DNA from: Candidatus Kapaibacterium sp.
GTDB taxonomy: Bacteria > Bacteroidota > Ignavibacteria > Kapaibacteriales > UBA2268
Assembly (NCBI GenBank): GCA_026390695.1
Contig: JAPLFL010000105.1
Location: 1 to 58,887 of the forward strand
Length of the DNA: 58,887 bases
Direction: 5' to 3'
How positions within the stretch are numbered: position 1 is the first letter of the stretch; every line of letters starts with the position of its first letter. Under the pieces are notes generated by a model. It made no database searches, had not been told where the DNA came from, and was given only the letters and a program-made list of their open reading frames with translations. The translations under genes were made by a program, and so were the position numbers. Positions 8,767 through 17,746 of this stretch are shown here, one piece after another.

Positions 8767-10101
8767 TCAGCTTATGTTTCTCAAAAAATAAAGTGAAGGA
8801 ATGATTAGTGTTAAGACTAAAATCCACATAAGCCACGGCTGATAAAATGGAAATTTATTCCCACTAACGGGAATTTGATATTCATAAATTGTTCCGGCAT
8901 TCGATGTTCCACCAGTATAAGTTATTCCGTATAAGACTGAACCATTCAAGATCAGACTGCCGGAAGGATTGGCTCCGTTGCTCGCACCGGCAAAATCAAG
9001 CAATTTAGTAAACCCTGTGCCATCCGTATTTATTTTAAATAAAACCCCAAGATTATTTATCCCTCCATCCCAGGTTACTCCATAAAAATTGTTGTTATAA
9101 TATAATAATTCACCAAATCCGGGAGAACTTCCATTTGCTGCGGTAAAGTCATAAAGCTTGGCAAAGCCCGATCCATTCGTGTTTATCTTAAATAATACAC
9201 CTAATGAAGAACTTCCTCCCGTACTTGTCGTGCCGTAAAGAGTAGCGCCCTGCTGCCAAAGATTTCCATAAGGATAACTTCCATTTGTAATATCATCAAA
9301 ATCAAGTAAAACCGCAAAACCGCTTGCATCTGTATTTATTTTAAAAACCGCGCCAAAGCCGCTTAATCCACCTGCATAAGTCATACCATATAAAGTCGTC
9401 CCACTCAATGTTAAATTTCCAAGCGGAGTCAATCCGTTTGTTCCGTTAAAGTCAAATAGCTTTGTAAACCCTGTGCCATCTGTATTTATTTTGAAAATTA
9501 TCCCTGCCGAAGATATTCCTCCCCATGCTGTCATCCCATATAATGTGCTTCCGTTTATTATTAATCCTCCGTTAGGATATGCCCCATTTGCTACTATATC
9601 AAAATCAAATAATTTTGCATAACCTGAACCATCTGTATTTATTTTGAAAATAACTCCATTATCATTTAAACCTCCGGCAGAAGCCATGCCATAAAGTGTT
9701 GAGCCAATTAACAATAAATTTCCATAAGGAAATCTCCCATTACTTGCTCCCGCAAAATCGATTAGTTTTGAATAACCGCTTCCATTCATATTTATCTTGT
9801 AAACTACTCCAAAATTACTCAATCCTCCTGTACTCGTGGTTCCATACAGATAAGTTCCGTCACAAACAACTGCATTTAATGGCCATGAACCATTTGCCGG
9901 AGAACAATCACTGAGTTTTAAATACTGCGAATAGCAAGAAGATAAGTTTATGTTTATCTGAAAAATGATTAATATTGTTACCAGCATTACAATGTTAATG
10001 GACTTATACTTTTCATTATTAAATAATAAGCATTTAAAGCTAACACAGACAAAATTTGCGTCAGCTAATGTATCTTTTCTTCTATTCGTTAAATTAGTCA
10101 A
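8767..10101 (-). CDS. GloVer-repeat beta-propeller protein with probable exosortase sorting signal
   Basis: 444 residues. Seven tandem repeats of about 50 residues carry the GloVer pattern (LYGMT..GG..., then VFKINTDGSGF and LFDF), probably a seven-bladed propeller. GloVer proteins are known to use different surface anchors in different genomes. Here the C-terminus is not a T9SS domain. It has FPFYQPW, a hydrophobic stretch and then a basic end (LRN), the three-part layout of an exosortase signal; P and W have the same spacing as in the known IPTLxxWG-CTERM motif. An exosortase gene lies just upstream. The start is uncertain: TTG at 10101 has AAGGA 8 bases before it, but gives about 38 residues before the hydrophobic signal; ATG at 9987 leaves a signal without positive charge. 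Confidence 0.75.
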   Translation of the reverse strand: MTNLTNRRKDTLADANFVCVSFKCLLFNNEKYKSINIVMLVTILIIFQININLSSCYSQYLKLSDCSPANGSWPLNAVVCDGTYLYGTTSTGGLSNFGVVYKINMNGSGYSKLIDFAGASNGRFPYGNLLLIGSTLYGMASAGGLNDNGVIFKINTDGSGYAKLFDFDIVANGAYPNGGLIINGSTLYGMTAWGGISSAGIIFKINTDGTGFTKLFDFNGTNGLTPLGNLTLSGTTLYGMTYAGGLSGFGAVFKINTDASGFAVLLDFDDITNGSYPYGNLWQQGATLYGTTSTGGSSSLGVLFKINTNGSGFAKLYDFTAANGSSPGFGELLYYNNNFYGVTWDGGINNLGVLFKINTDGTGFTKLLDFAGASNGANPSGSLILNGSVLYGITYTGGTSNAGTIYEYQIPVSGNKFPFYQPWLMWILVLTLIIPSLYFLRNIS

Positions 10102-10164
10102 TAATAAAATCCTTCATGTTTCAATAAATTAAAACTAAAACATGTTTACGTTTTTTATACAATT

Positions 10165-10872
10165 TCAAATCTCCCCTACTTTCTTCTTAAAAACTATCCT
10201 AACAATAAACACCGACACAAAAAAAATCGCTATCGCTATCAATCCCTTCGTACTGATGTTCGAATGAGTATTAATCACTTGATTTATAAACGCTATGAAC
10301 TTAAATACCAAAGATTCCGGGTTTATTGTTGCGAATTTTTTTGTCGAATTATCATAAATGATCTGCTGTTTTGCGGTCTCGTACAAAATTATTGAAAATT
10401 TCAACAAAAATAATCCAAAATATATGACCGAACTCGCAAAAATCGCCACCAGTTTTTGCAAAAACGACAGCCTATATGAAATTAGCAACGCTATTGTCAG
10501 AATAAACGGAACATAAAAATGCGTCTTTATGTTAAATAAAATGTTCGGCAAGGCAATTTCATAATTACCGTTAGTGTGGTAAACCATCTTCGAGGCGGTG
10601 ATCGTTATATTTTCATAATTATAATCAATCGTCAGGCGCTTCAATTCGCTCTCCGAATAGATTGGCAAGGCCGTCGCAGCTTTAATCACCTTCAGCAAAC
10701 CAATCTGAAACGTCTGATTAACAAGCGAATATGAAAAAAATAACAAAATAAAAATCAAACATGATAAAATTACCGATTTCAAAACCGGAAAACTGTTCAT
10801 CCAACCGTTAATTAACTTAATTAAACTGGTTTTTGCTGACTTAACGAAGATATTTTTAATAACTTTATCCAT
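10165..10872 (-). CDS. Exosortase-associated integral membrane protein (putative)
   Basis: 235 residues. One transmembrane helix lies at about 28-50, then an extracytoplasmic stretch (about 51-118), two helices (about 119-140 and 146-170) and a last one at about 212-230 with a basic tail. It sits between the exosortase and its likely substrate, and its first 52 bases overlap the exosortase gene; an internal ATG at 10800 would remove the overlap. Some exosortase subfamilies, such as XrtH, have a companion membrane protein at this position. I infer that role from context and topology, since I see no diagnostic motif. Confidence 0.5.
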   Translation of the reverse strand: MDKVIKNIFVKSAKTSLIKLINGWMNSFPVLKSVILSCLIFILLFFSYSLVNQTFQIGLLKVIKAATALPIYSESELKRLTIDYNYENITITASKMVYHTNGNYEIALPNILFNIKTHFYVPFILTIALLISYRLSFLQKLVAIFASSVIYFGLFLLKFSIILYETAKQQIIYDNSTKKFATINPESLVFKFIAFINQVINTHSNISTKGLIAIAIFFVSVFIVRIVFKKKVGEI

Positions 10873-11456
10873 AATCCAAACTCAATAATTGCGATTAATA
10901 CCGGAAAAATTTCTATATGAAATAAATCAAGGTAGGAACTCTGACCAGCAAACATAATAAATAAGATAATCAATCTTAATATATTTAATCCAAAGATTAA
11001 TGATGCTCCTACAGCCATGATAATTAGTTTTTTAACAAATCTATTCGGGAATGAAATTGCAATAATTATGAATTGTGCAATCGGCTCGAAGCCATCGCAG
11101 CCCAATCCGATCTGGAATTGTGAATTGTTATAAATAAGACCTAAACCTGATAAATTGACATGATAACCAATAAAAGATACTACTGGCGCAATGATTGCAA
11201 CATCCATGAGAATTAAATTTGCAACAATCGTGTTAAAATAGCCGTTTTCTAAAAAATAATAAAATACAGGAAAAAGAACAATTAAACTAAAAATAAACTT
11301 GATTACAGGCTTATGCTTAATAATCAATAATTTAAGATTCTTCAAACCAAGTAAAATAATATTATTAGCCACTTTGGCTTTTATTCTTTTATCATATTTT
11401 TTTTTCTGTCTAATTATCACCATAAGCCCTTCATTTCTATCAAATTTCATCCACAA
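10821..11456 (-). CDS. Exosortase/archaeosortase-family transpeptidase
   Basis: 211 residues, mostly membrane helices, the size of the short exosortases (XrtH and archaeosortase-like). The catalytic Cys, Arg and His of the family are all present in the right order: C120 in GLGCDGFEP, R161 in FGLNILRL and H180 in LFHIEIFP. These enzymes cut C-terminal sorting signals at the periplasmic face of the inner membrane and transfer the protein to an anchor. The downstream GloVer protein carries a matching tail and is the only candidate substrate in the window. The N-terminal 20 residues are basic and hydrophilic, so a downstream start is possible. It is the first gene of a three-gene minus-strand operon. 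Confidence 0.85.
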   Translation of the reverse strand: MWMKFDRNEGLMVIIRQKKKYDKRIKAKVANNIILLGLKNLKLLIIKHKPVIKFIFSLIVLFPVFYYFLENGYFNTIVANLILMDVAIIAPVVSFIGYHVNLSGLGLIYNNSQFQIGLGCDGFEPIAQFIIIAISFPNRFVKKLIIMAVGASLIFGLNILRLIILFIMFAGQSSYLDLFHIEIFPVLIAIIEFGLWIKLLKISSLSQQKPV

Positions 11457-11663
11457 TTAAAATAATTCAAATTACATACCAATTATTAACTAAATCTATA
11501 TATTATATAATTATACGAATAAAAAAATCCCATTTCCAATAAAAATTGAAATGTTAATAAAAACCGATATGAATAAATTATTAAGTTTGAATCCACCTTT
11601 AACAGTAATTTATCTTTTTACAAATATAATTTGACAATAAATCAAAGATATTTTACATCATAG

Positions 11664-11810
11664 AACAGTATTTTATTATTCACGAACTGTATTTTATTAT
11701 TTACGAATATAATTTATTTATCATTGAATACAATATTATTAATCACGAATTTTATTTTAACTGCTTTGAACTGATTTTTTCTTTTAATGAATTATGCTTT
11801 AGCATTTTTG
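11664..11810. repeat. Degenerate part of a 21-bp periodic array (7 units)
   Basis: Seven consecutive 21-base units, each beginning AA and ending in G at 11684, 11705, 11726, 11747, 11768, 11789 and 11810. The first two are 19/21 identical (AACAGTATTTTATTATTCACG and its variant); later units diverge. The same period continues in the homogeneous block to the right after a phase shift of 13 bases. Confidence 0.7.
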
Positions 11811-11816
11811 ATTAAC

Positions 11817-12026
11817 TTCATTGATGATTTATTTCGTTTCGTTGATGATATATTTCATTTCGTTGATGATTTATTTCATTTCGTTGATGATTTTTTTCGT
11901 TTCGTTGATGATATATTTCATTTCGTTGATGATTTATTTCATTTCGTTGATGATTTTTTTCGTTTCGTTGATGATATATTTCATTTCGTTGATGATTTAT
12001 TTCGTTTCGTTGATGATTTATTTCTT
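11817..12026. repeat. 21-bp tandem repeat, 10 units, with 63-bp higher-order period
   Basis: Ten near-identical 21-base units of the form TTCGTTGATGATnTATTTCnT. Variants follow a three-unit order, repeated twice and then started a third time, so the array probably grew by duplication of 63-bp blocks. Four of six reading frames are open because the unit lacks stops in them; the plus-strand reading gives FVDDxFx heptads, but there is no ribosome binding site. I treat it as non-coding. 21 bases is two helical turns, so A/T tracts are phased and the DNA may be curved. Confidence 0.9.
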
Positions 12027-12235
12027 ATGTTTAAGGCTATATTTTAATTATATCGAATAAATTTATTATACTAAATAGGAACTTTATTATTAATAAAGGA
12101 AATTTGTTCTTTTATAAAAAACACACCCCCTAAGAAGCTGCCTCAAAAGCCTCAATTAATCAATAAATAAGTAAATCTTAACTCCCCGCCTCTAATCAAT
12201 GGGTTGAAAGATGTGTTTATTGATCTAAAAACTTC

Positions 12236-13324
12236 TTAGAAAGATATACAACTTGAATTAAATTCTAATTTCAAATAATTGGCATATCTTTTGAAGGCTA
12301 TGCCTATCATTTCTATTAGGTTGATTGAGAAGGAATCGAAGGGGAATAACTGTACCTGTAATTTGTTTTTCTTGATTGTTCGCTTCCAAGTTCCTGCAAC
12401 TGCTCCGTTTATGACAATAGTTGCGATGAATACGCCATTATTTCCGGGGCATACTTTTTGGGCATGGGCGGAAGCAAGCACATCAGCTCGGTCTTTGTAT
12501 CCCAATATATATTCATCAAATCCTGGTAAGACGAAACATGATTTTTGATTGACGGATTGAGTTTCGGCTGAAAAGTAATAGGTTTTATCGGCGATTTTTT
12601 CGCTTAAAAGGAAGTTATTTGCTGATTGATGTCCGATTTTTGCTTCTCCGGCAGATAAGCCTGACCACCAAATGAAATCCTGTAAAGTTGCAGGGCCATG
12701 GCTTATGAAATATCGTTTGGCGAGCAGGCCGAGAGCTTCATCGCGAGCTAATATTTTTGGGTTGGGAACCCATTCTTCGGTCAGGGAGAACATTTGTTCG
12801 TTGTTCTTTATCCCGCTTTGGCAGATGATTCCTTTCAGAGCAGAGTTCCACAGGATATGATAGCCTCTCTGCCCTGCTGTTGAAATGCCGGCTGATTCAA
12901 GAGTGGCATACATTTCATCTCTAACTAATTGTTTTCCTCCTTGCAGAGCCTTGGTGAACTCATCATAGCAGCGGAATAAGGTAATATCGTCGAGTTCTAA
13001 GGCTTTACGTCTGTTCAATGCTCCTTTGATATTCTTGGGTGAACAAAGTTGAAGCATCCAACGGACATCTTCGGCGGGGATAACGAACAGAGTTCCTCTC
13101 ATTGGCCATGTGCGAATAATGGAACGATCATTGAAGGCATTTTCTATATCGGGCAGGGAATTGTTTTGGTTTAACCGGAGTGCGATTGACCATTTAACTC
13201 CGTGAAAATCCTGACCTTGCAGCCCGCCCATCCATTTGACTAATTCGAGAGGGGAATTATTTTTATTGTGAGAAATATTTTGATTGATCAGACGTGAGTT
13301 TGGAAGATTATTTGAGATTTTCAT
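12236..13324 (-). CDS. Winged-helix DNA-binding protein of the AlkZ/YcaQ (HTH_42) family
   Basis: 362 residues, the full length for the family. The conserved N-terminal signature GGLQGQDF (residues 33-40) contains Q36-x-Q38, the spacing of the catalytic QxQ motif of the DNA glycosylase AlkZ. The RTWPMRGTLFVIP segment follows at about 70-82, and three winged-helix-like modules plus a C-terminal barrel-like region complete the protein. Members unhook interstrand crosslinks or remove alkylated bases, though most are uncharacterised. It starts with ATG three bases after the stop of the SBBP-repeat gene, so the two are probably cotranscribed although unrelated in function. I am confident of the family and less so of glycosylase activity. 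Confidence 0.85.
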   Translation of the reverse strand: MKISNNLPNSRLINQNISHNKNNSPLELVKWMGGLQGQDFHGVKWSIALRLNQNNSLPDIENAFNDRSIIRTWPMRGTLFVIPAEDVRWMLQLCSPKNIKGALNRRKALELDDITLFRCYDEFTKALQGGKQLVRDEMYATLESAGISTAGQRGYHILWNSALKGIICQSGIKNNEQMFSLTEEWVPNPKILARDEALGLLAKRYFISHGPATLQDFIWWSGLSAGEAKIGHQSANNFLLSEKIADKTYYFSAETQSVNQKSCFVLPGFDEYILGYKDRADVLASAHAQKVCPGNNGVFIATIVINGAVAGTWKRTIKKNKLQVQLFPFDSFSINLIEMIGIAFKRYANYLKLEFNSSCISF

Positions 13325-13327
13325 TAA

Positions 13328-16030
13328 TTATTTACTTAGAATAATTTTGTAGCTTTTGATTTCAATTCCTATGTTTATTCGCAAATAATAAACGCCATTA
13401 GCTAATTTGTTCATATTAATAGAATAATTATCATCATTTAATGAAATATTTACATTGCTAACTAATTCTCCAAACAAGTTATAGAGTCCAATATAGTTAA
13501 ATATTTCTCGAGTACCATTATGTATGTAAATAATTTCGTCGGTTGGAACCGGAAATACTGAGATTGCACCTTTGTTTTCTTTAATTCCTAAAAATGCAAA
13601 ATCGTATAAATCCGAGATTGCATTGCAAGCAAAAGAGTTAGCCATATTTGTTGTTTGAACCTGATATTTTCCATCAACTAATGGTGAGTACTTGATCATG
13701 TCTGAGTTTTTTATAATTACACCGTTCAAGAGCCAGCGATAAGTTTTTGCGACTGTTGAGCAATAGAGTTCTGTTCCTGATCTTAATACCTTAGGTTTTG
13801 CGGGTTTAGGGTACAAAATGACAGTAAGTGTGTCGGAAAACCATTTGTAGCCAGCGGCATCGACTCCAATAACGAAATATTTACCGGCAAGGTGGACGGA
13901 ATCTCGCCGACTGGTAATTTTATCACTCCAATAATAGCGGGCAAATCCTGGGCCGGCGTCTAAAATTACAGTATCGCCGTTGCAAATTATTAAGGGATTC
14001 TCGCCGTTTGGTGAAAGGCTGATCTTTTGGGCTTTCATAACGGTAACTGCGAATCCTTTTAACTTGGTTTTGCAGCCATTGGAGTTAGTGACGGTTAATC
14101 CGATGGCGCAATTGAGTGTATCTGTCCAGACTACCCTAACGTGTGCCAGATTGCTATCTCCATAGAAGTAGCCCCCCTTTACGGACCATTTGTATGATAA
14201 GGAGTCGTCGGAGATTCCATAATAATCACTGATGGATAATTGTTTTGTTAAAGTATCTCCGGAAATAGTGGCTGAGGGGAGGTCTAAAACGCTGATGAAA
14301 ACGGAATCTTTGTCAATATCTCCGCTTGCATCTTGGATGGTTAGATAGTAAGAACGGGTAGAATCTGGTACAAGGAGTGGATTTGGAACGGAATCATTCA
14401 GGATGCCATTTTTGGGAGTCCAGGTGCAAGAAAGTTTACCGTTGATAAAATCGGGAACAGAACCGAACCTAACGGTGTCCCCTAAGCACACTTGCCGATC
14501 ATCTCCGGCGAAAGCAGCAAGATATTTGGGGAGAAATTTTATTACAAAGGGTTTGGAGCGACAAGTGTCGTAACAAATAGAATCAAATGCGTTTTTTGAA
14601 ATTGGGAAATCGGTAGAAAGGGTATTTCCGGTAATAATAACAAATCCATTATCAGTGAACCAACAATTTTTACCGACATCGGATTTAGAACCACCGATGT
14701 ATGTAGAATATTTCATTTTTCGGAGGTCGTTATCAAAGATAGTAAGAAAAGCATCGGAGGAAGAAATGGTATCGAGCTGTTTTGGGAAAATTGCACCTTT
14801 GGTGGTAGGGAAATCTCGTGAGCTGGTCATACCACTTAGAATAACTTCTTTATAATTTCGATTAAAATATAGTCCGAAAGCTCGTTCTACACCAATACCA
14901 CCAAGGAATGTGGCAGCAGTAATGGAATTACTTGAAGGAGAGAATTTCAAAACGAAGGCATCACCGGTTCCCTGCATAACTTTTTGCCCGTATAAGCGGC
15001 ACCAAGAGGAATCTGTAATTGTGAAATCAAAGGATTCGGTATAACCGGCAATGAAGCAGTTATTAGCAGTATCTAATTTAAGGCAGTAACCAATATCACG
15101 ACTATTGCCACCGATGAAAGTGGAATACTTGAGAGCGGATCCATCGGGATTGAGTTTGGTTAGGGCTAAATCGCTTAAATTTCCTAATGAATCTTTATCA
15201 TGATAGACTGGTTCGACAGCGTCAGCGCTTATGGGATAATTTTTTGAAGAAGTTGTAGCGAGTATATAAATATTATTTGAGTTATCAAGATCAACCGATT
15301 GTCCGAAATCATCATTAGCACCACCGAAGACACTTGAAAAAGATAATGTGGAACCATTTGAGCTAAGTTTACTAATAAAAACATCATTTTTAGCGGTATC
15401 ATAATTCATATAAGCACCGGGAGTATAGGGGTAACTGCCCTCATGGACTGTGTAACCGGTAAAATATACATTCTGAGCTTTGTCAAGTACGATTGATTGG
15501 GCATAATCATCTTTTGCACCACCGATGAGTGTTGACCAAATCAGAGAAGCGCCATCATATTTAAGTTTTAAAACAAAGCAATCGAATCCACCATTATTCG
15601 ATGTATCAAAAGCCGAGTATGTGACAGGGAAAAACTTTGTTTGATTAACATACCCGGTAATAACCAGATTCTTTGACGAATCAAAAGCAAATGATTCGGC
15701 GTAGTCATCAACAAAACTCCCGATAAATGTTGACCAAATCAACTTTGTACCGGATGAATCCAATTTACTTGCAAAAATATCAGGGTCTAAAAATTGATTT
15801 TTATGAAATTGAGTTCCGTAGGCACCGGAACTTGTGGGAAAATCTGCAGAAGAACTATATCCGCATAGATAAACAAAACCATTAGAATCGACTTTCATAC
15901 AGCGCACGGCGTCATTTACACTACCTCCCAAGTAAGTAGAAAATACAATGTCCTTCCGAGGTTCAAATCTCTTGGCTTGTATCTCTCCAAACAGGAGAAC
16001 TATATTTAATATCAGTATAATTACTTTCAA
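13328..16030 (-). CDS. Secreted SBBP-repeat beta-propeller protein with T9SS sorting domain
   Basis: 900 residues. The signal peptide is LKVIILILNIVLLFGEIQA. Residues about 28 to 510 hold seven SBBP-type repeats (STYLGGS.ND...D..G..Y..GY), likely one seven-bladed propeller. PKD/Ig-like regions follow (about 520-790), and a T9SS type A domain ends the protein (about 815-900; VFPVPTDEIIYI, GVYYLRI). The reading frame opens with TTG at 16030. An ATG at 16043 lies one frame away, and removing a single T from the TTT just after it would give MKDLLKVIILILN, a more typical signal peptide; this is either chance or a small frameshift. No enzymatic motif was found, and the ligand is unknown. Confidence 0.85.
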   Translation of the reverse strand: MKVIILILNIVLLFGEIQAKRFEPRKDIVFSTYLGGSVNDAVRCMKVDSNGFVYLCGYSSSADFPTSSGAYGTQFHKNQFLDPDIFASKLDSSGTKLIWSTFIGSFVDDYAESFAFDSSKNLVITGYVNQTKFFPVTYSAFDTSNNGGFDCFVLKLKYDGASLIWSTLIGGAKDDYAQSIVLDKAQNVYFTGYTVHEGSYPYTPGAYMNYDTAKNDVFISKLSSNGSTLSFSSVFGGANDDFGQSVDLDNSNNIYILATTSSKNYPISADAVEPVYHDKDSLGNLSDLALTKLNPDGSALKYSTFIGGNSRDIGYCLKLDTANNCFIAGYTESFDFTITDSSWCRLYGQKVMQGTGDAFVLKFSPSSNSITAATFLGGIGVERAFGLYFNRNYKEVILSGMTSSRDFPTTKGAIFPKQLDTISSSDAFLTIFDNDLRKMKYSTYIGGSKSDVGKNCWFTDNGFVIITGNTLSTDFPISKNAFDSICYDTCRSKPFVIKFLPKYLAAFAGDDRQVCLGDTVRFGSVPDFINGKLSCTWTPKNGILNDSVPNPLLVPDSTRSYYLTIQDASGDIDKDSVFISVLDLPSATISGDTLTKQLSISDYYGISDDSLSYKWSVKGGYFYGDSNLAHVRVVWTDTLNCAIGLTVTNSNGCKTKLKGFAVTVMKAQKISLSPNGENPLIICNGDTVILDAGPGFARYYWSDKITSRRDSVHLAGKYFVIGVDAAGYKWFSDTLTVILYPKPAKPKVLRSGTELYCSTVAKTYRWLLNGVIIKNSDMIKYSPLVDGKYQVQTTNMANSFACNAISDLYDFAFLGIKENKGAISVFPVPTDEIIYIHNGTREIFNYIGLYNLFGELVSNVNISLNDDNYSINMNKLANGVYYLRINIGIEIKSYKIILSK

Positions 16031-16123
16031 ACAAATCTTTCATCACTCTATCAAATAACTTAACCACATTATCGACAATTTTCTCAAGAAATTTATAACG
16101 AATCAATAAGAATATAATTTTAA

Positions 16124-17746
16124 TTAGTATTTGGTTTCGATACCCAAAGATTGGAGCGCAAACCTTGTTTTATTAAATACAAATCCATGATTCTCAAGAT
16201 AAATAAATTCTTTAGACTGCCTTCTTAAACTATTTTTCAATTGATCCGATGCACTTGAAATATAAACACTTTTTCCCTTTGATTTTAGAATTTCAATCAT
16301 TGCATCAAAGGCTTCAATTCCATCCATATCCATTTGAAACACTTCTCGTAATCTGATAATAACAATATTGAATTTATCAAAAATATCTGTCTCAAAACGA
16401 GACAAATGAGCCGCGCAATTCACATACAAAAGATTGCCTCTTATGGAATAAAGCAGAATTGTACCGTCTTCTTTCAAAGGTTTTAGTTTATCACCTGAAA
16501 TCGAATTAACCAAACCTTGCTCATCATTAACAAAAATTTCGAAATGACCATGTGAAGTTTTTTCAACAAAAAGAAAGAATGCAATTGCTACTCCTAATGC
16601 TATTCCAACTATCGGATCTTCAATAACAGTAACAAGCGCCACTACCAAAGCTACTACATAGCTGGGTAAGTCATATTTGCGAAGTTTACCAAAATGCTTT
16701 GATTCAACCATCCTTATTGCAGTATCAACAAGAATAGCAGCAATTGCAGTCATTGGTAAATATTTAAATTGATTAAGTAGAAAGAAAGATATAACGGCTA
16801 TAAAGATTCCACTGAATATCCCTGAAAATTTATTATTAGCACCGGAACGTATATTCAATGATGTTCTGGCTAATGCTGCAGTTGCTGGCATCCCTCCTGC
16901 AATTCCAGAAGCAATATTTGCTAAACCAAGCGCTAATAATTCCTTGCGCGGGTTATGTTTTAAATGAGTCATTGAATCGGCAATTTTTGCAGATAGCATT
17001 GTTTCAATAATCCCAACAAAAGCGATTGTTCCAGCCGATATGATTATTTGATTATGAAAAGAGAACTCTTTTGCTAATGAAAAAGAAAATTTTATATCTT
17101 GAAATTTATCACCTAAAGTAAATAAATTATACTGTATCAATTGAGATTTTGAAAGGTATCCTAATAAAATTACTATTGGAGCCAATATGATAGCACCGGG
17201 TATTTTTAATTTATATTTTCTCGTAAAATAAAGGAATAATAGAAATAAGCAAAAGGATAATAAAGATTTATAATCAAAATGACTAAGGTTCTGATAAGCG
17301 ACGATAAGAGTTTCTAATGAATTAGATTTTGAAGGAATTGTATATAATCCGAGAATAAAGTTAGTTTGGTTTAAAATTAGAATGACAGCTATTCCGAGAG
17401 TGAATCCATGTATCACACTTGAAGGAACATAAATCAAATATTTTTCAATTCTAAGAAAATACCCGATAATAATTATTAAACCTGTAATGAAAGTTAGTTC
17501 AGGTAACAAGCCAATGCCATAAGATAGAGTAAAAGTAGCCGTTAAACCAGTCAAAGCACCTGTTGGACCTATTATATTAAATTGACTACCTGCAAAAATT
17601 GCGCCGATAGTACCGGCAACAAAAGCCGTTATTATTCCGACTGTTGGAGTAGCTCCGGATGCCATAGCAAGAGAAACAGAAAGTGGAATTGAAACTAAAG
17701 CAACCGTCAAACCGGAACGCCAATTATTTTTTATTTTATTTTTCAT
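16124..17746 (-). CDS. SulP-family anion transporter with STAS domain
   Basis: 540 residues. Residues 1 to about 400 are transmembrane, beginning with the SulP signature (LTVALVSIPLSVSLAMASGA) and continuing with the conserved IIGPTGALTGLTATF stretch. A cytoplasmic STAS domain follows (about 430-530, with the LREVFQMDMDGIEAF segment). Bacterial SulP proteins carry sulfate, bicarbonate, dicarboxylates or other anions; the substrate cannot be read here, and no carbonic anhydrase is fused or adjacent. The start overlaps the stop of the methyltransferase gene by four bases (ATGA), so translation is coupled. Confidence 0.9.
   Translation of the reverse strand: MKNKIKNNWRSGLTVALVSIPLSVSLAMASGATPTVGIITAFVAGTIGAIFAGSQFNIIGPTGALTGLTATFTLSYGIGLLPELTFITGLIIIIGYFLRIEKYLIYVPSSVIHGFTLGIAVILILNQTNFILGLYTIPSKSNSLETLIVAYQNLSHFDYKSLLSFCLFLLFLYFTRKYKLKIPGAIILAPIVILLGYLSKSQLIQYNLFTLGDKFQDIKFSFSLAKEFSFHNQIIISAGTIAFVGIIETMLSAKIADSMTHLKHNPRKELLALGLANIASGIAGGMPATAALARTSLNIRSGANNKFSGIFSGIFIAVISFFLLNQFKYLPMTAIAAILVDTAIRMVESKHFGKLRKYDLPSYVVALVVALVTVIEDPIVGIALGVAIAFFLFVEKTSHGHFEIFVNDEQGLVNSISGDKLKPLKEDGTILLYSIRGNLLYVNCAAHLSRFETDIFDKFNIVIIRLREVFQMDMDGIEAFDAMIEILKSKGKSVYISSASDQLKNSLRRQSKEFIYLENHGFVFNKTRFALQSLGIETKY

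Larger units (their letters stand above)
11457..12235. other. Long intergenic region holding a 21-bp periodic array
   Basis: A very AT-rich gap between two minus-strand genes. Its main content is the array described in the next two entries. To its left, CAAATATA at 11621-11628 reads TATATTTG on the minus strand and could be a -7 box for the exosortase operon, but no -33 box is correctly spaced. To its right, a 9-bp inverted repeat (12159-12167 with 12216-12224) with a 48-base spacer is seen; its role is unknown. No gene is supported. Confidence 0.6.

Noticed and set aside
11817-12026. CRISPR array
   Set aside because: The units are directly adjacent with no unique spacers, and no cas gene is in the window.
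11787-12047. 86-residue frame of FVDDxFx heptads on the plus strand
   Set aside because: It is the tandem repeat read in one of four open frames. There is no ribosome binding site, and open frames are automatic for a repeat unit with length divisible by three and no stop.
12159-12224. Terminator of the winged-helix gene
   Set aside because: The 9-bp arms are 48 bases apart and AT-rich, with no T-run in the right place.
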